Positions 30,976 to 34,024 of a stretch of DNA of 34,024 nucleotides are shown here, piece after piece. The DNA lies in the NCBI RefSeq assembly GCF_041601295.1, contig NZ_JBFIII010000022.1:1-34024 (forward strand), written 5' to 3'. A program made the translations under genes and the position numbers. The notes beneath the pieces were generated by a model that had not been told where the DNA came from, ran no database searches, and was given only the letters and a program-made list of their open reading frames with translations. The DNA comes from Immundisolibacter sp. GTDB lineage: Bacteria > Pseudomonadota > Gammaproteobacteria > Immundisolibacterales > Immundisolibacteraceae. Position 1 is the stretch's first letter. Each line of letters opens with the position of its first letter.

Positions 30976-32238
30976 ATGTTGGATTCGGCGAACCGCCTGA
31001 GAATGATCGATGTCGATCCGTACGACATCCCACTGGAAAAAATCGACGTCAGTCAGGCTGATCTTTACGAGCACGACGCCCACTGGGGCTTTTTCGAGCG
31101 CCTGCGCAGGCAAGACCCGGTCCACTACTGCAAGGACGGGGACTTCGGCTCATTCTGGTCCGTGACCAAGTTCAACGACATTGCCCAGGTGGAAAAAAAC
31201 CACCAGATTTTCTCCTCCGAACCGACCATAACCATCAGCGAGCCGCAGGAAGAAGCCCCCTTCCAGAGCTTCATCCAAATGGACCCGCCCAAGCACGACG
31301 TGCAACGCGCGGCAGTGCAACCGGTGGTTGCACCGACCAACCTGGCCAAGCTCGAACCGATCATTCGCGAGCGCGCCGGCAAAATCCTGGACGAGCTGCC
31401 GGTGGGTGAAACCTTCGATCTTGTCGACCGCGTCTCGGTCGAACTCACCTGCCAGATGCTGGCAACGCTGTTTGATTTCCCGTTCGAGCAGCGGCGCAAG
31501 CTCGCCTATTGGTCGGACATTGCTACCGGGGGGCCGGAACTGGCCGGATCGGACTTCGTCAGCGAAGAAGAACGGACCAAGGGTTTGGGTGAGTGCGTGC
31601 AGGCCTTCACCGAGCTTTGGCATCAGCGCCTGACCGGGCCGCCGGGCAACGACATGATTTCGATGCTGGCGCATTCCGAAAAGACGCGCGACATGCTTTC
31701 CACGCCGATGGAATTCCTGGGCAACCTGATCCTGCTGATCGTGGGCGGCAACGACACCACGCGCAATTCCATTAGCGGCGGCGTGCTGGCGCTGAATCAG
31801 TCTCCGGGCGAGTACCAGAAACTGCGCCAGGACCCCTCGCTGATCCCCAATATGGTGTCCGAGATCATCCGCTGGCAGACCCCGGTTTCCAGCATGAGCC
31901 GGCGCGTCAAGGAAGATACCGAACTGCACGGCAAGCGCATCCGCAAGGGCGACAAGGTCGTGATGTGGTACGTGTCCGGCAACCGGGATGAAGAGGTTAT
32001 CGACGATCCGATGAGCTTCCGGGTCGACCGCAAGGGGGCTCGTCACCACCTGTCATTCGGCTTCGGCATTCACCGCTGCATGGGTAACCGCCTGGCCGAA
32101 ATGCAGCTGCGCATCGTGTGGGAAGAACTCATGAAGCGCTTCCACACGGTGGAAGTGGTCGGGCCGGCGGTGCGCAACCGCTCCAACATGATCCGGGGCT
32201 ACCGGTCACTGCCGGTGCAGGTACACCGCGCGCATTGA
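30976..32238 (+). CDS. Cytochrome P450, CYP153-like (copy 1)
   Basis: The protein has 420 aa; GGAGGAGAGAG precedes ATG 30976. P450 motifs: I-helix GGNDTTRN, ExxR in EIIRW, the meander region SFRVDRKGARHHLSFG and the haem loop FGFGIHRCMGNRLAE with ligand C368. CYP153-type wording is seen in HWGFFERLRRQDPVHYC, FIQMDPPKHDVQR and FDFPFEQRRKLAYWSD. CYP153 enzymes hydroxylate terminal carbons of alkanes, cyclohexane or fatty acids. The subfamily cannot be assigned by eye. It follows its ferredoxin at 45 nt. It shares a 108-bp identical tract with the next gene. Confidence 0.93.
   Translation: MLDSANRLRMIDVDPYDIPLEKIDVSQADLYEHDAHWGFFERLRRQDPVHYCKDGDFGSFWSVTKFNDIAQVEKNHQIFSSEPTITISEPQEEAPFQSFIQMDPPKHDVQRAAVQPVVAPTNLAKLEPIIRERAGKILDELPVGETFDLVDRVSVELTCQMLATLFDFPFEQRRKLAYWSDIATGGPELAGSDFVSEEERTKGLGECVQAFTELWHQRLTGPPGNDMISMLAHSEKTRDMLSTPMEFLGNLILLIVGGNDTTRNSISGGVLALNQSPGEYQKLRQDPSLIPNMVSEIIRWQTPVSSMSRRVKEDTELHGKRIRKGDKVVMWYVSGNRDEEVIDDPMSFRVDRKGARHHLSFGFGIHRCMGNRLAEMQLRIVWEELMKRFHTVEVVGPAVRNRSNMIRGYRSLPVQVHRAH
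31257..31364 (+). repeat. 108-bp tract identical to 32585-32692 (copy 1 of P450 gene)
   Basis: Every base, including third codon positions, is shared with the second P450 gene over 108 bp. It encodes FIQMDPPKHDVQRAAVQPVV and following residues. Flanking codons differ. Confidence 0.95.
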
Positions 32239-32303
32239 AATTGCTGATCACCGAATCCGCCTCGGGCGTATTCGATCACTTCTTAACTAGATGAGGGAAC
32301 ATC

Positions 32304-33560
32304 ATGTTGGATACCGTCAAACACCTGCGCATGCTCGACCAGGATCCGCTCGGGATCGCACTGGACAAAATCGACGTCAGCCAGTCTGACCTTTACGAAC
32401 AGGACGCGCAGTGGGGCTTTTTCGAGCGCCTGCGCAAGGAGGACCCGGTGCACTACTGCGCCGACAGCGAGTACGGCCCGTTCTGGTCGGTGACCCGATT
32501 CAACGACATCGCCCATGTCGAGAAAAACCATCAGCTTTTCTCGTCCGAGCCGACCATCACCATCGCCGATCTGCCGGAAGAAATCCCCTTCCAGAGCTTC
32601 ATCCAAATGGACCCGCCCAAGCACGACGTGCAACGCGCGGCAGTGCAACCGGTGGTTGCACCGACCAACCTGGCCAAGCTCGAACCGATCATCCGCGAGC
32701 GGGTGGGCCTGATTCTGGACCAACTGCCGGTCGGCGAGACCTTCGACTGGGTGGAGCATGTCTCGATCAATCTGACCACGCAAATGCTGGCCACGCTGTT
32801 CGATTTCCCGTTCGAGGAGCGCCGCAAACTGACTTACTGGTCGGATGCTGCCACATTGTCCGACCTTACCGGCGGCGATCAGTTCGGCCCCGAGGAGCGC
32901 AACCAGGCGTTCGCCGAATGCGGCGAGCACTTCATGCGCATGTGGCATGAGCGCGCGAATGCCCCCCCGGGCAACGACCTGATCTCCATGCTGGCGCATT
33001 CCGAGCGCACACGAAACATGATCGACTCGCCCATGGAATACCTGGGCAACATCATCCTGCTGATCATCGGCGGCAACGACACCACGCGCAATTCCATCAC
33101 CGGCGGCGTGCTGGCGCTGAACCAGAACCCGGCCGAGTACGACAAGCTGCGTCGCGACACCACGCTGATCCCGAACATGGTGTCAGAAATCATCCGCTGG
33201 CAGACGCCGATCCTGGGCATGCGTCGGCGCGCCATGCAGGACACCGACCTGCTGGGCAAGCAGATCCGCAAAAACGACAAGGTCGTGATGTGGTACGTGT
33301 CCGGCAACCGCGACGACGAGGTCATCAAGGATCCGATGAGCTTCAAGGTCGACCGCGAGAATGCCCGCCATCACCTGTCGTTCGGCTTTGGCATCCATCG
33401 CTGCATGGGCAACCGCCTGGCGGAAATGCAGTTGCGGGTGACCTGGGAGGAAATCATGAAACGCTTCCGCATGGTGGAGGTCGTCGGCGATGTCGTGCGG
33501 GCCAAGTCCAACGTCATCCGCGGCTACCGGTCGCTGCCAGTGCAGGTGCGCCCCCTTTAA
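32304..33560 (+). CDS. Cytochrome P450, CYP153-like (copy 2)
   Basis: The protein has 418 aa; GAGGG precedes ATG 32304. The same architecture is seen as in copy 1: FIQMDPPKHDVQR, I-helix GGNDTTRN, EIIRW, FGFGIHRCMGNRLAE with C367. It differs from copy 1 mainly in residues ~170-215 (TYWSDAATLSDLTGGDQFG) and around the substrate-facing ILGMRRRAMQ segment (copy 1: VSSMSRRVKE), which suggests a different substrate range. The 65-nt gap after copy 1 supports one transcription unit of ferredoxin and two P450s. Tandem duplication is the likely origin. Confidence 0.93.
   Translation: MLDTVKHLRMLDQDPLGIALDKIDVSQSDLYEQDAQWGFFERLRKEDPVHYCADSEYGPFWSVTRFNDIAHVEKNHQLFSSEPTITIADLPEEIPFQSFIQMDPPKHDVQRAAVQPVVAPTNLAKLEPIIRERVGLILDQLPVGETFDWVEHVSINLTTQMLATLFDFPFEERRKLTYWSDAATLSDLTGGDQFGPEERNQAFAECGEHFMRMWHERANAPPGNDLISMLAHSERTRNMIDSPMEYLGNIILLIIGGNDTTRNSITGGVLALNQNPAEYDKLRRDTTLIPNMVSEIIRWQTPILGMRRRAMQDTDLLGKQIRKNDKVVMWYVSGNRDDEVIKDPMSFKVDRENARHHLSFGFGIHRCMGNRLAEMQLRVTWEEIMKRFRMVEVVGDVVRAKSNVIRGYRSLPVQVRPL
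32585..32692 (+). repeat. 108-bp tract identical to 31257-31364 (copy 2 of P450 gene)
   Basis: This is the partner of the tract in the first P450 gene, at exactly the same place in the reading frame. Confidence 0.95.
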
Positions 33561-33614
33561 ACGGCCGCCACCCGACCACCGCAAGGCCGGGCCCAGGGCC
33601 AGCACGTCTTCATC

Positions 33615-33647
33615 CACACGCAGGCCGCTGTACTCGGCCTGCGTGTG
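33615..33647. terminator. Bidirectional terminator after the P450 genes
   Basis: A perfect 13-bp stem CACACGCAGGCCG/CGGCCTGCGTGTG with a 7-nt loop (33628-33634) is followed by TTT. It lies between the convergent P450 and VOC genes, so it can serve both. Confidence 0.75.
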
Positions 33648-33653
33648 TTTGGC

Positions 33654-34024
33654 TCACTTCCCTGGATGACCGGTAGAACCGGCCGCGTCATCCGCGTTCT
33701 GCGGCGGCCAGCCGACGATCTCGATCAGATTGCCGTCCGGATCCATGATGTACAGGCGCCAGTAGGTGATGCCGCCCGGCAACACCAGCGCCTCGGGCTC
33801 GAACGGCAGCTGGTAGCCCTGTTTGCGCAGACTCGCGGTGTCATTGCACATGGCTTTGACCTGGGCGAAGTCCATACGAAACGAGTAGTGGAAGATGCCA
33901 CGACTGCGGATGACTTCCTCGGGGTCCAATGCCACCGGGCGCTCGAACAGCGTCACCTCCACCCCCCCGCATTCCAGCCGGCACGGGTGCTTGGTCCGCT
34001 CGTTGCCGTAGGTAATGAACAGCG
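33654..34024 (-). CDS. VOC-family (glyoxalase/extradiol dioxygenase-like) protein, 5' end outside window
   Basis: The frame stays open to the right edge; the visible C-terminal ~122 residues include LFITYGNERTKHP, then VEVTLFERPVALDP and FHYSFRMDFAQVKAM, ending in ITYWRLYIMDPDGNLIEIVGWP. The betaalphabetabetabeta module and the metal-type motif LYIMDPDGNLIEI, whose Glu is the usual metal ligand, mark the vicinal oxygen chelate superfamily. Members include glyoxalases and extradiol dioxygenases. Which reaction this one has cannot be told from the fragment. Confidence 0.85.
   Translation of the reverse strand, partial: LFITYGNERTKHPCRLECGGVEVTLFERPVALDPEEVIRSRGIFHYSFRMDFAQVKAMCNDTASLRKQGYQLPFEPEALVLPGGITYWRLYIMDPDGNLIEIVGWPPQNADDAAGSTGHPGK

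Noticed and set aside
1..34024. CRISPR arrays, tRNA and rRNA genes, defence islands
   Set aside because: No regularly spaced direct repeats, no cloverleaf-like sequence and no rRNA signature were seen on either strand; no restriction or known anti-phage genes were recognised apart from higBA.

Overview
The window is GC-rich, gene-dense bacterial DNA. Gene content and codon use (UvrD with a Tudor-like tail, KatG, YehS/DUF1456, a BaiN-like flavoprotein, AlkB and CYP153-type P450s) fit a gammaproteobacterium specialised in hydrocarbon or aromatic degradation. A PAH-degrading lineage such as Immundisolibacter is a plausible guess, but this is inference from gene content only.

Layout. (1) 1-4037: housekeeping. 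The tail of an OB-fold (possibly thermonuclease-family) protein, an M48 metalloprotease lipoprotein and uvrD are packed head to tail. (2) About 4480-7865: a low-GC mobile island between uvrD and katG. It holds at least two, probably three, integron gene cassettes recognised by attC sites and matching core sites, with no integrase in view. One encodes an unknown secreted protein, one a higBA toxin-antitoxin pair, and one a small doubtful ORF. Between them lie a RAYT transposase with perfect 18-bp terminal inverted repeats, a REP-like inverted pair, a frameshifted polymorphic-toxin tail and a frameshifted IS1182-type transposase tail. (3) 7901-11083: katG and a GNAT acetyltransferase.

(4) 11154-33560: a large catabolic region in several transcription units. 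A minus-strand ubiD-like decarboxylase plus Rieske oxygenase alpha-subunit unit is followed by a plus-strand methyltransferase and an LLM flavin monooxygenase plus alpha/beta hydrolase pair. A DUF1329 gene diverges from an AlkB-type membrane hydroxylase, which is followed by an acyl-CoA synthetase. A minus-strand unit encodes a second acyl-CoA synthetase, an FAD dehydrogenase and an SDR. It diverges from a plus-strand thiolase-like/DUF35 pair that resembles side-chain retro-aldolases. A secreted bicupin, a BaiN-like flavoprotein and a DUF1456 protein separate this from a 2Fe-2S ferredoxin followed by two tandem CYP153-like P450s. A VOC-family gene runs off the right edge.

Taken together: two independent hydroxylation systems (AlkB and ferredoxin/CYP153) could oxidise alkyl chains or rings, two CoA ligases could activate the resulting acids, the FAD dehydrogenase, SDR and thiolase-like/DUF35 pair could shorten side chains, and the UbiD/Rieske and LLM/hydrolase modules could process aromatic acids. 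Substrates cannot be read from the sequence. The most unusual signals are the integrase-less cassette cluster with matching cassette boundaries and a 108-bp identical tract shared by the two otherwise diverged P450 genes.
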